Below the pieces are notes generated by a model. The model was not told the origin of the DNA. It searched no databases and saw nothing but the letters and a program-made list of their open reading frames with translations. Positions 8,122 through 16,781 of a DNA stretch of 64,000 nucleotides are shown here, in pieces. The stretch lies in NCBI GenBank assembly GCA_942491385.1, contig CALOAF010000004.1:1-64000 (forward strand), read 5' to 3'. Made by a program: the position numbers and the translations under genes. Each line of letters begins with the position of its first letter. Position 1 is the first letter of the stretch. Source of the stretch: UBA6170 sp942491385. Its GTDB lineage: Bacteria > Chloroflexota > Anaerolineae > Anaerolineales > Anaerolineaceae.

Positions 8122-9516
8122 TCAGATTTCTACGTAATCTAATCGATCCGGAAAATAAACTGGCGCAATATGATTTTCTTCCAGTTTTTCCATGAATGCC
8201 TGGGCTGCATCTTCTTCTCCATGGACCAGATACAAACCTTTTAACGTTGAGCGAGTTGCTTTTGCGTATTGAAGCAATTTCTGCTGACCAGCATGAGCAG
8301 ACAGACCACCGATCGAAACAATTTCAGCTCTTCTTTCGAATAACTGACCAAATATGCGAACTGTTTTTTGACGCTCCACTAATCGTCTACCCAACGTATG
8401 AGGTGCTTGCCACGAGACAATCATGATCGTATTGAGGGGATTTTCAATATTATTACGCAAATGGTGAAGGATCCTACCTGCTTCTGCCATCCCTGATGCA
8501 GAAATGATAATTGCGGGTCCTTTCACTTCATTAATCTTCTTTGATTCTTCAACAGATCGTGTGTAATACAAGTTCGGGCTAGTGAGTGCTTTGTGGTTTC
8601 CTTCTTTAACGAATTGCTTGGTTTCTTCATCAAATAAATGTGCATATTTTTTGAAAATATCGGTTGCATTGATAGCTAAAGGACTATCTACAAAAATTGG
8701 GATGGGTGGTATATCCCCGGCAGCCAGCATCTGATTAAGGAAATACACAAGTTCCTGCGTTCTACCTACTGCAAAAGCAGGGATGATAATCTTCCCTCCC
8801 CGTCTGATGGTTTTCATCGTCACTTCTCGGAATTCCCGGAAAGCTGTTTCTGGATCGCGATGAGTCTTATCCCCGTATGTACATTCCATGATCATAAAGT
8901 CAGCATTTTCAGGCATCACTGGGTCATTCAACAGCGGTAATTTGTCCCTACCAATATCACCAGAAAACCATAATCTCTTTGTTTTTCCATTTTCATTAAT
9001 ATCCAGAATAATGGATGCTGATCCTAGAATGTGACCCGAATCAACAAAGGTTGCCTGAACACCAAGTCCAACTTCGATTGTCTGGTTATATTCTACTGGG
9101 GTAAATAGTTCGCAAGCAATCTCAGCGTCTTCATAGGTGTATAAAGGTTCAACGGGTGTTTCACCGCGACGTGCTCTTTTCTTGTTTACATATTGGACAT
9201 CAGACTCCTGGATATGACCAGAATCTCTCAACATGATTTCAGCCAGACTCACGGTTGCTGATGTGGCGTAAATTCGATTAGAGAAACCTTGTTTAACCAG
9301 GTTTGGGATGTTGCCACTATGGTCGATGTGGGCATGTGATAGAAGCACAGCATCAATATCTTTTGGAGAGAATTGAAAATTCTGGTTGAAATGGTACGTA
9401 TCAGCTCGTTTACCTTGAAAGAAACCGCACTCCATCAATATTTTTGACCCATTAACTTCAATTAGAATCTGGGAACCAGTGACGGTTCTTGCCGCTCCTA
9501 GAAAATGAATTTTCAT
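8122..9516 (-). CDS. MBL-fold beta-CASP ribonuclease-like protein
   Basis: A 464-residue metallo-beta-lactamase-fold hydrolase of the beta-CASP group (RNA-processing exonucleases and CPSF73-like endonucleases). The zinc motif HxHxDH is seen as LLSHAHIDHSGN, and further ligands lie in DSGHILGSA and WFSGDIGRD. The beta-CASP region (PAFAVGRTQELVYFLNQM, IPIFVDSPLA) is followed by an RMMBL tail (GGLSAHAGQQ and LVHGEEDAA). RNA is the probable substrate. It lies downstream of the RNase D gene with almost no gap, suggesting a small RNA-processing operon. The ATG at 9516 gives the usual family N-terminus KIHFLGAARTVTGS. Confidence 0.9.
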   Translation of the reverse strand: MKIHFLGAARTVTGSQILIEVNGSKILMECGFFQGKRADTYHFNQNFQFSPKDIDAVLLSHAHIDHSGNIPNLVKQGFSNRIYATSATVSLAEIMLRDSGHIQESDVQYVNKKRARRGETPVEPLYTYEDAEIACELFTPVEYNQTIEVGLGVQATFVDSGHILGSASIILDINENGKTKRLWFSGDIGRDKLPLLNDPVMPENADFMIMECTYGDKTHRDPETAFREFREVTMKTIRRGGKIIIPAFAVGRTQELVYFLNQMLAAGDIPPIPIFVDSPLAINATDIFKKYAHLFDEETKQFVKEGNHKALTSPNLYYTRSVEESKKINEVKGPAIIISASGMAEAGRILHHLRNNIENPLNTIMIVSWQAPHTLGRRLVERQKTVRIFGQLFERRAEIVSIGGLSAHAGQQKLLQYAKATRSTLKGLYLVHGEEDAAQAFMEKLEENHIAPVYFPDRLDYVEI

Positions 9517-9518
9517 TT

Positions 9519-10655
9519 TTATTCAATTCCTTCCATTACTGCTAATATTTCATTACCGAATTTCCGAAAGCGGTAAGGAATATCATGCATAATTTTTTGT
9601 ATATCTGTTAATGCACAATCTTTTTGGTGGGCGATCAGGTCCATATGTTCTTTTGGTAGAACAACATCTGATTCAACCGATAACTCGACACCTTTTTTCT
9701 TGCGCCAATTTTTCAAAGCATCATATTTTTGTAAATAAATCGGATTTGGTCTAACCTTTTCTTTTCTGATGTTCGAAACTTGATTTGAACCAGTCTTCAC
9801 CGCAGTGAGAATTTGGTCACCATATTTTTTGAATCAATTTGGGGGTAATCCAATAATATTCTTTAATTGGCTTTCATCTTTTGGCATTTTTTTTGATAAT
9901 TCTACAATTGTCTGGTTTCCAAATACTTTGAATGGTGGTCGGTTAATTTGCCGGGCAAGATTTTCTCTTAAAAAATAAATTTCAATTAAAACTGATTCCT
10001 GCTTTGGTGATAAAGAAGTACCTTTGATAATTTTCCAATAGTGGTCATTGTTTTTATTGTTGATGAAGGCCTCAACACTAGTAATTCTTTTAAAGTCTTC
10101 TGAGGCTAATTGACATTTATTCTCACGTTCTAATAATTCACTTAAAATCTGCCGCAATTTAATCAAATAATGAGTATCACATTGCGCATATTTCAGCATC
10201 TCGTCAGACAATGGTCTTTTTCCCCAATTAGCTCGTTGAAATTTCTTCTCGGCTTGGACGTTAAAATAATCTTTGAGTAATGATTGCAATCCGATGGAAC
10301 GAAATCCTAGTATCCTTGAAGCAATCATTGTGTCAAAAACGTTATTAAATTCAAAATGAAAATCTCTCTTCAAGCACATTAAATCATATTCAGCAGCATG
10401 AAATATTTTTTCAATTCTCTGCGATGAAAATATCTCCCTTAATGGCGATAACTCTTTTAGTTTGATTGTATCGACTAAATAGTCTTGGTGAATGGTAGAA
10501 AATTGGATCAAACAAATTTTTTCCTGATATTCGAAAAGGGAGTTTGATTCTGTATCGACTCCGATAAATGCTTGATTCTTTAATTCAGAAACCATCTTTA
10601 ACAATTGGCTCTTTGTTTCTATTAATGTTGCGGTTGGTATTTCTTCATTTTTCAT
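9519..10655 (-). pseudogene. rnd: Ribonuclease D, interrupted by an in-frame TGA
   Basis: A 3'-5' exonuclease for structured RNA ends. The upstream part carries the DEDD signature (FIGVDTESN, FHAAEYDLMCL, YAQCDTHYLIKL) and the first HRDC domain (RPPFKVFGNQTIVEL). At 9836-9834 the frame meets TGA inside the HRDC motif: GLPPN, stop, FKKYGDQILTAV. The same frame continues without other stops through a second HRDC-like segment to 9519, giving about 378 residues, the normal family length. Only one base differs from CGA (Arg), so a nonsense mutation or base-call error is likely, although read-through cannot be excluded. The catalytic domain would still be made as a 273-residue product. A TATAAT seven bases upstream of the ATG suggests leaderless transcription. 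Confidence 0.85.
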
Positions 10656-10662
10656 GAGGTTG

Positions 10663-10668
10663 ATTATA
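10663..10668 (-). promoter_or_regulatory. -10 element placing the rnd start codon near +1
   Basis: TATAAT on the minus strand, followed by seven bases and the rnd ATG (10655). No ribosome-binding sequence fits between, so a leaderless mRNA is inferred. Confidence 0.5.
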
Positions 10669-10824
10669 ATCCATTAGAAAAATCGTCTTAAATGATGATC
10701 TGATTGTGATTTTTTTTAAAACTTGTCAAATTCCTCTTTTTCCCCTGGAAAAGATAATCTATAATAAACTTGAGTTTAAAGGCAAGAAAATCCTAGAAAT
10801 TATTTAACTACGGGAGGGAAGATC

Positions 10825-11505
10825 ATGAATGAGCGAATCTTAATCGTCGAAGATGATCAGGCTATCGTACGCGTTCTAAATAGAACTTTAACATACGAAG
10901 GATATAATGTGGAAACTGCATATGATGGTGAGATTGGCTATGATATTTACAAAAAGTTCCATCCCGATTTAATCATTCTAGATTGGATGTTGCCGGGTAT
11001 GGATGGCTTGGAGTTTTGTGATCGGATTCGCTCAACAGAGGATAATGTGCCGATCATTATGCTGACTGCCAAAGATACGACCAGTGATCGAGTGATGGGT
11101 CTGGATGCCGGGGTGGATGACTATATGGTCAAGCCATTTGAAATTGAGGAATTAACAGCCCGAATCAGAGCATTACTTCGCAGGACCAAATCCGAAAGAA
11201 CATTGACGTTAAGTATGGCGGATTTGGTATTAGATACATCCACACGACAGGCAACCCGTAATGGACGAACGATTAATTTAACAGCCAAAGAATATGATTT
11301 ATTGGAACTATTCTTGCGTCATCCCAGACAGGTATTAACTCGTGAAGTGATTTTTGATCGTGTTTGGGGATACGATTTTGGTGGAGAGAGTAATGTGCTT
11401 GATGTCTATATTCGATATTTGCGTCAAAAAATAGAAGAAAAAGGAGAAATCCGCTTGCTGCATACCGTTCGGGGGGTCGGATATGTAATGCGTGAAACAC
11501 CTTAA
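10825..11505 (+). CDS. OmpR/PhoB-family response regulator
   Basis: A 226-residue two-component regulator. The receiver domain has the acidic pocket (EDDQ near residue 9), the phospho-acceptor D53 in ILDWMLPG, the T/S switch (MLTAKD) and the lysine in MVKPFE. The C-terminal winged helix (LTAKEYDLLELFLRHPRQVLTRE through VRGVGYVM) binds DNA. A GGGAGG ribosome site precedes the ATG, and a TATAAT at 10760-10765 is a possible -10 without a well-spaced -35. The stop overlaps the start of the sensor kinase (TAATG), so the two are co-translated. The regulon is unknown. Confidence 0.95.
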   Translation: MNERILIVEDDQAIVRVLNRTLTYEGYNVETAYDGEIGYDIYKKFHPDLIILDWMLPGMDGLEFCDRIRSTEDNVPIIMLTAKDTTSDRVMGLDAGVDDYMVKPFEIEELTARIRALLRRTKSERTLTLSMADLVLDTSTRQATRNGRTINLTAKEYDLLELFLRHPRQVLTREVIFDRVWGYDFGGESNVLDVYIRYLRQKIEEKGEIRLLHTVRGVGYVMRETP

Positions 11506-12893
11506 TGTCATTACAATCAAAACTGACATTATTATTCACAGGATTGATTGGGGGAGTTCTGGCAATTTTGGGATTGATGGTTTATGGTCTTGTCAACACA
11601 ATATTACTCGACCAGATAGATCAGAGATTATCTATTTCAGCGCAGAGAATCATAGATGGATTAAGTGTCACTCCAGAAAACCAGATCATCTCTGAAAGAA
11701 TTTTTGATTTCCTACCTGTAGAAAATCAATATGTTCAAATCTGGAAAAACTCCGCTCAACTATTAATTTCAAAACCTGGTATTTATACCACCTCGTTAGA
11801 TGAAAATGGTTTGAGGCAAGGCCGCATTATTTATCGAAACGGCAATATCGATGAAACCCGCTTAAGAGTATTAACAGTACCAATCGAAACTTCTCGAGGA
11901 CCGGTAGGAATATTACAGGTTGCGATTGACTTAACCTTGGTGGATATAACACTAAGAACGCTGGCAATCGTTCTTGTCATTCTATTGGTAATCGCATTAA
12001 TTATTGCTGCAATAATCAGTTGGATCATGACCAAACAAACCTTAACACCATTAATGACAGTCACTGATTTTGCGAAGGAAATCACTGAAACTCACGATCT
12101 TTCCAGAAGGATTCCAATTGCAGACCAACAAAAAGATGATGAAGTTGGTCAATTGATTTTTGCATTCAACGAAACACTCGGACGCTTAGATCAAATTCTT
12201 CAGTCCCAAAAACAATTGGTAACAGATATAAGCCATGAACTTAGGACACCTTTGACGGTGATCAAAGGTGAAGTGGGATTGATGAAGAAATACAAACAAT
12301 ATGATATCGAATCCTTGGTCAGTATTGAGAATGAAGTTGACCGATTGTCGAGATTGGTGGGAAATTTATTGTTTCTTTCCCAGGCAGAAACTGGCGAGAT
12401 ACCGTTGGATCTGAAACTATTTTCACTCGATGATTTGATGTGCGAAGTTCTTCATCATGTGCAAACATTGGCTGGAGACCGTTTGTCTATTTCAATCGAA
12501 AAAATGGATCAGGTTGAAATACAGGGAGATCGTGACCGCATAAAACAGGTGTTTCTCAATTTATTAGGAAACGCTATTCAATACACACCGGACGGTGGAA
12601 AAATTACCATTGAATTAATCAACTATGATGAAAATGCAATCATAAAAATCCAGGATACTGGTCCTGGCATTGCCAAAAAAGATCTCCAGAAAATATTTGA
12701 TCGATTCTATCGGGGAGAAAAATCCCGGACCCGCAGCCATAGTTCAGGGTTTGGATTAGGCTTATCGATCTCTCAATACATTGTCAACCTGCATCATGGC
12801 AAAATTATTGTTCAATCTGAAATTGGAGAAGGTACGACATTTACTGTCTCGCTACCAATGAGAATACAAATTTTACACAAACTGGGAAAATAA
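11505..12893 (+). CDS. Membrane sensor histidine kinase
   Basis: A 462-residue kinase partnered with the preceding response regulator. Two membrane helices (about residues 8-30 and 148-172) flank an extracytoplasmic sensor region of about 115 residues. A HAMP linker follows, then HisKA with the phospho-accepting His near 244 (DISHELRTPLTVIKGE), and a HATPase_c domain with N box NLLGNAIQYTPDGG, G1 DTGPGIAKKD, F box IFDRFYRG and G2 GFGLGLSIS. The architecture is that of BaeS/CpxA-like envelope sensors. The stimulus cannot be inferred. Confidence 0.94.
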   Translation: MSLQSKLTLLFTGLIGGVLAILGLMVYGLVNTILLDQIDQRLSISAQRIIDGLSVTPENQIISERIFDFLPVENQYVQIWKNSAQLLISKPGIYTTSLDENGLRQGRIIYRNGNIDETRLRVLTVPIETSRGPVGILQVAIDLTLVDITLRTLAIVLVILLVIALIIAAIISWIMTKQTLTPLMTVTDFAKEITETHDLSRRIPIADQQKDDEVGQLIFAFNETLGRLDQILQSQKQLVTDISHELRTPLTVIKGEVGLMKKYKQYDIESLVSIENEVDRLSRLVGNLLFLSQAETGEIPLDLKLFSLDDLMCEVLHHVQTLAGDRLSISIEKMDQVEIQGDRDRIKQVFLNLLGNAIQYTPDGGKITIELINYDENAIIKIQDTGPGIAKKDLQKIFDRFYRGEKSRTRSHSSGFGLGLSISQYIVNLHHGKIIVQSEIGEGTTFTVSLPMRIQILHKLGK

Positions 12894-12901
12894 AATTTTT
12901 C

Positions 12902-14230
12902 CTATCCAGGAAAAACTTTCGAATAGATTGATGGGGCAAATTTTGATACCATTTCACTGGATAATGAGTTTGTTTTACAAATTTGAGAATAAAGATCTGC
13001 ACTTTTTGTTTTGACCCGGGTTTGATCCTGTAAATTTAAGCGCCATAAACCAAATCTCTGCGACCAACCTCGTTCCCACTCAAAATTATCAACCAGCGTC
13101 CAATGGAAATATCCCTTTACTTGGTAATTCAAATTTGCTGCTCGCCAGGCTTTATGGATATGCTCAATTAGATACTGTGGTCTTAATGTATCATTTAAAT
13201 CTTCAACCCCGTTCTCTGTTATGATCACAGAGCGATTGAATTTTAAAGCCCAAATCAGCGCTTTTTCAAATCCTTTGGGCACATTTGCGATAAACCCATT
13301 CTCACTAATTTCAGCCAAAGTGGGATAAGTTCTTTGATGGAATAACTCTTTCGGTTTCAGAATATTAAATTTCACCTCATCACCAGAATAATAGTTCAAG
13401 CCAACAAAATCAAAACAATCTTTTATCATAGATATCTTCTCTTGTTTGAGCGCATATTGCAATTTGCCATACTTGAGAGCGTTCATGAAGGAATCATTGA
13501 ATTGATGATCAAGGAAATGAGACATCCACCGGTCAAAGGGATTATTTTCATTTTCTGGCCAAAAAGCCCGATAATAAATCGCAGTACCAACTTGATTGGT
13601 GGGTGATATCCTTTTTAATGTGGTATAAGCAGCAATATGGGCTTTGATCATATTGGATGAAGCAAAAAAGCTGGATTTTAAACTTTTTTTTCCAGGTGGA
13701 AAATTTCCTTCAATAAATGCCTGGTGAGCTAGCACATTGGGTTCATTGATTGGTATCCATAAATTACAAAATTCTTTCAAACCTTCTGCTACTTTACCAA
13801 CATAATTCTCAAAATAGGTAATGACCGATTCATTTTCCCAACCACCAAGTTCGGAAAGCCAAAGAGGTTCTGTGAAGTGATGTAATGTTACGATCGGGGA
13901 GATTCCTCTGTTTCTAAGTCCTTTCAGAATTTCACGATAATGATCTAATGCATCTTCATCCCAGCGATCAATTTCGGGTTGGATGCGACTCCATTCGATC
14001 GAAAGGCGATGGGCGTTTTGGTGGGTCAGAACCGCTCGATCCAAATCCTCTTTCCACCTGCCAGCCCACCAATCACATGCTTTCCCTGCGCTTTGGTTCT
14101 CAAAGATCTTATTTGGAATTTGTTCCCACTGATACCAATTTGTATTTAAATTATTTCCTTCCACCTGGTAGGCAGAAGTAGAAGTACCCCATAAAAATCC
14201 TGAAGGAAAATGAAATGTTCCAGATGGCAT
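12902..14230 (-). CDS. Glycoside hydrolase family 1 beta-glucosidase-like enzyme
   Basis: A retaining beta-glycosidase with a TIM-barrel fold, about 442 residues from the ATG at 14230. The N-terminal signature FPSGFLWGTSTSAYQVEG, the acid/base in PINEPNVLA and the nucleophile in VIITENGVED are all present. No signal peptide is seen, so it should act on imported beta-glycosides in the cytosol. A TTG at 14275 would add 15 residues unlike the family N-terminus; the ATG at 14230 has an AAGGAT-type ribosome site. The gene is convergent with the histidine kinase and divergent from the pncC-like gene. No sugar transporter lies nearby. Confidence 0.93.
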   Translation of the reverse strand: MPSGTFHFPSGFLWGTSTSAYQVEGNNLNTNWYQWEQIPNKIFENQSAGKACDWWAGRWKEDLDRAVLTHQNAHRLSIEWSRIQPEIDRWDEDALDHYREILKGLRNRGISPIVTLHHFTEPLWLSELGGWENESVITYFENYVGKVAEGLKEFCNLWIPINEPNVLAHQAFIEGNFPPGKKSLKSSFFASSNMIKAHIAAYTTLKRISPTNQVGTAIYYRAFWPENENNPFDRWMSHFLDHQFNDSFMNALKYGKLQYALKQEKISMIKDCFDFVGLNYYSGDEVKFNILKPKELFHQRTYPTLAEISENGFIANVPKGFEKALIWALKFNRSVIITENGVEDLNDTLRPQYLIEHIHKAWRAANLNYQVKGYFHWTLVDNFEWERGWSQRFGLWRLNLQDQTRVKTKSADLYSQICKTNSLSSEMVSKFAPSIYSKVFPG

Positions 14231-14326
14231 GATAAATTCTTGATCCTTACGATGTTTTCTAATCTCTGTTTGCAAATTATAATAGGAAAGATATTTAATT
14301 ATTTATCCATTATAAGGAGAAATCGG

Positions 14327-14839
14327 ATGCAGGAATTATTAGAAGTAGAAATTGGCCCATTATTGGTAAATCGTCATTGCAAACTTGTAGTAGCTGAATC
14401 CTGCACAGGTGGGTTAATCAGTCACCGAATTACGAATGTTGCGGGTTCATCAGAATATTACATCGGTGGTGTTTGCGCATACGCCTATGAAGCCAAGCGA
14501 TCCTTATTGGGTGTAAAAGCTGAAACTTTGGAAAAATTCGGTGCTGTCAGCCGTGAGACGGTTTTAGAAATGTCCATAGGTGTCAGAAAATTATTCTCCC
14601 AAGAGATTCCATTGGAAAATCTAATTGGAATCTCCATTAGTGGCATCGCTGGTCCGGGTGGAGGGTTACCCGGCAAACCTGTTGGATTAGTCTGGATAAG
14701 TCTGTCATCCGAAAAAGGAACCTGGGCTTGGCAAAAAGTATTTGATGGTGATCGAATTATGAATAAAGAACTTTCGTCTGATTATGCTCTCACCTTATTG
14801 TTGCATTTCCTAAATGAAAATTTAAATATCGGGAAATGA
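14327..14839 (+). CDS. pncC: CinA C-terminal-type nicotinamide-nucleotide amidohydrolase (PncC)
   Basis: A stand-alone CinA C-terminal domain of 170 residues. It is predicted to deamidate nicotinamide mononucleotide to nicotinic acid mononucleotide in pyridine-nucleotide salvage. Family motifs are VVAESCTGGLISHRIT, with the catalytic serine region, and SISGIAGPGGG followed by KPVGLVWI. The ATG at 14327 follows a strong AAGGAGA site; the longer reading frame from 14210 lacks family similarity. The downstream glycosyltransferase starts eight bases after the stop, so they probably share an mRNA. Confidence 0.92.
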   Translation: MQELLEVEIGPLLVNRHCKLVVAESCTGGLISHRITNVAGSSEYYIGGVCAYAYEAKRSLLGVKAETLEKFGAVSRETVLEMSIGVRKLFSQEIPLENLIGISISGIAGPGGGLPGKPVGLVWISLSSEKGTWAWQKVFDGDRIMNKELSSDYALTLLLHFLNENLNIGK

Positions 14840-14847
14840 GGTAAAGC

Positions 14848-16080
14848 GTGAAAAACCCCAAAAAGAAAATATTAATTCTGACTGCTGATGCAGGATTTGG
14901 TCATCGGAGTGCTGCTTCAGCTGTTCGATCAGCCATTGAAGAAAGAAATCCTGATCAATATCAAATTTCAATTGCAAATCCACTAGATAATGAGAAAGCG
15001 CCATTTTTCATTAGAGAGTCCCAAAGTGAATATGATAAGTGGGTGCGTGACGTACCTGAGTTATATAAATTTGGGTACGAATTGAGTGATTCACCCATCC
15101 CTGTAACGATTCTCGAAGGGATTCTGGTTGTTTCATTATTTGAAGTGATTCTTGAAACCATTGAGAAGTATGTCCCAGATATCATTATCAATACGTATCC
15201 ACTTTACCAGGCACCTTTTGTTGCGGTCAGATCTCTACATAAATTAAATATACCCATGGTCACGATCGTCACAGATTTAGCGACCGTACACCAGATCTGG
15301 TTGAATGATAAAGTTGACTGCTTGGTTGTGCCAACTGACTTCGTCCATGAAGCCGCTATCGAGGCTGGTGTGGATCCTGAAAGAATTAGGGTCATTGGCA
15401 TACCAGTAAATCCAAGAATATTTTTGCTTGAAGAAACAAAACTGGAACTGCGGAAAAATTTAGGTTGGAATGAGGATCTTACAACCGTATTGGCTGTAGG
15501 AAGCAAACGTGTTGAGCATTTTAAAAAAAATTTGAATATTTTAAACCACTCAGGTTTCCATTTTCAACTTGTTGTGGTGACTGGAAAGGATCAAGAATTA
15601 TATGAGGAATTAAAAAATCTTGATTGGCATCATGAAACCTACTTATATGAATTTGTTGAGCAAATGCCGGAATTTATGCGAGCTTCAGACCTTATCATTG
15701 CAAAAGCGGGGGGGTTGATCGTCACCGAATCAATGGCATCAGGATTACCGATGATCCTAATTGACGTGATTCCCGGACAAGAATCTGGGAATGCAGAATT
15801 TGTCCAGGAAGGGAAAGCCGGCTTTTTAGCGGAAAATGAAATTGAATTTATAGAAGTTTTATCCCATTTGTTTTTTGATGACCAGGCAGGTCTTATCAAA
15901 GCGAAAGAGAATGCAAAGGCGATCGGTAAACCAACTTCTGCAATGCAGATAGCCAAATTAATCATCAATCAGTTGGAAGCTGATGATTTTGCTCGTATAC
16001 CGAAAAGTGATTTCATTCAAAAGCTTGAGGATTTGCTGGCAAAAAACCAGGTTAACTGGAAGAAGAAGCCGAAACATTAA
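14848..16080 (+). CDS. MGDG synthase / UgtP-type glycolipid glycosyltransferase
   Basis: A 410-residue GT-B glycosyltransferase related to monogalactosyldiacylglycerol synthase and processive diacylglycerol glucosyltransferase. The N-terminal domain starts with ILILTADAGFGHRSAASAV, where the glycine-histidine motif contacts acceptor lipid. The C-terminal UDP-sugar domain shows ASDLIIAKAGGLIVTESMASG and the LIDVIPGQESGNA loop. It should add sugar to diacylglycerol on the inner membrane face. The start is GTG at 14848, behind a GAGG site. Sugar and number of transfers are not evident. It is followed by a 158-base gap before the ccm cluster. Confidence 0.87.
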   Translation: MKNPKKKILILTADAGFGHRSAASAVRSAIEERNPDQYQISIANPLDNEKAPFFIRESQSEYDKWVRDVPELYKFGYELSDSPIPVTILEGILVVSLFEVILETIEKYVPDIIINTYPLYQAPFVAVRSLHKLNIPMVTIVTDLATVHQIWLNDKVDCLVVPTDFVHEAAIEAGVDPERIRVIGIPVNPRIFLLEETKLELRKNLGWNEDLTTVLAVGSKRVEHFKKNLNILNHSGFHFQLVVVTGKDQELYEELKNLDWHHETYLYEFVEQMPEFMRASDLIIAKAGGLIVTESMASGLPMILIDVIPGQESGNAEFVQEGKAGFLAENEIEFIEVLSHLFFDDQAGLIKAKENAKAIGKPTSAMQIAKLIINQLEADDFARIPKSDFIQKLEDLLAKNQVNWKKKPKH

Positions 16081-16238
16081 CGACTTCTAATATTTCACAC
16101 ATTCATCCAGAAATATTTGAATGTTATAATTTTCAAAGTTGATAATAGAGGTTATAAGTAATGAATATGAAATTTAACCCTCTATTAATCTGAGTATGTA
16201 AAAATTGAGTTGAATAATTTTGGTATCCTGGAGGTTTC

Positions 16239-16754
16239 ATGCAAGACAATAAAATTACATCACCTGCTAAAGGCAGTCAGAAGAAATTTATCTTCGGAGG
16301 AATTCTTATTGTAGCAGCCATTATATTGCTAATCATTACCAACACAAGAGCAGGCGCTCAATATTTCCTAACTGTTGATGAAATTATTGACCGCCAAGAA
16401 GAAATAACCGGGAAGGATATCCGGGTTTCAGGAGCTGTTTTAGGAGATACAATCGAATATGATACAGAGAATCTCATCTTGAAATTTGAAGTAGCCCACG
16501 TACCTGGTGATAACAAGGACATTGATGCTCAGGGTGGTTTGGCAATGGTTTTGCATCAGGCAGTCAACAATCCAGATGCAAATCGCATTTCTGTTGTTTA
16601 TGAAGGTGTCATGCCCGATTTGTTACAGAACGAAGCTCAGGCAATTATGACTGGGAAAATTGGGGAAGATGGCTTTTTTTATGCATCCGAACTTTTGTTA
16701 AAATGCCCCACAAAATACGAAGAAGCAATACCAGAACAATCAGCCAATAGCTGA
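16239..16754 (+). CDS. ccmE: Cytochrome c maturation protein CcmE (CxxxY type)
   Basis: The periplasmic haem chaperone of system I cytochrome c maturation, 171 residues. It has an N-terminal membrane anchor (FIFGGILIVAAIILLIIT) followed by an OB-fold with IRVSGAVLGDTIEYD and VVYEGVMPDLL. Where classical CcmE has the haem-binding HxxxY, this protein has KCPTKYEE, i.e. CxxxY. That is the variant described in archaea and some sulfate reducers (system I*). A strong CTGGAGG ribosome site precedes the ATG. It opens a run of maturation genes ending at 24663. A TG-extended TATAAT around 16124 is a possible promoter. Confidence 0.9.
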   Translation: MQDNKITSPAKGSQKKFIFGGILIVAAIILLIITNTRAGAQYFLTVDEIIDRQEEITGKDIRVSGAVLGDTIEYDTENLILKFEVAHVPGDNKDIDAQGGLAMVLHQAVNNPDANRISVVYEGVMPDLLQNEAQAIMTGKIGEDGFFYASELLLKCPTKYEEAIPEQSANS

Positions 16755-16781
16755 TCATTCAGATATCTAACTGGAGAATTT

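Noticed and set aside
9834..9836. TGA in RNase D as a second selenocysteine codon
   Set aside because: No hairpin like a SECIS follows, the site is in a non-catalytic HRDC motif, and homologues have no cysteine there.
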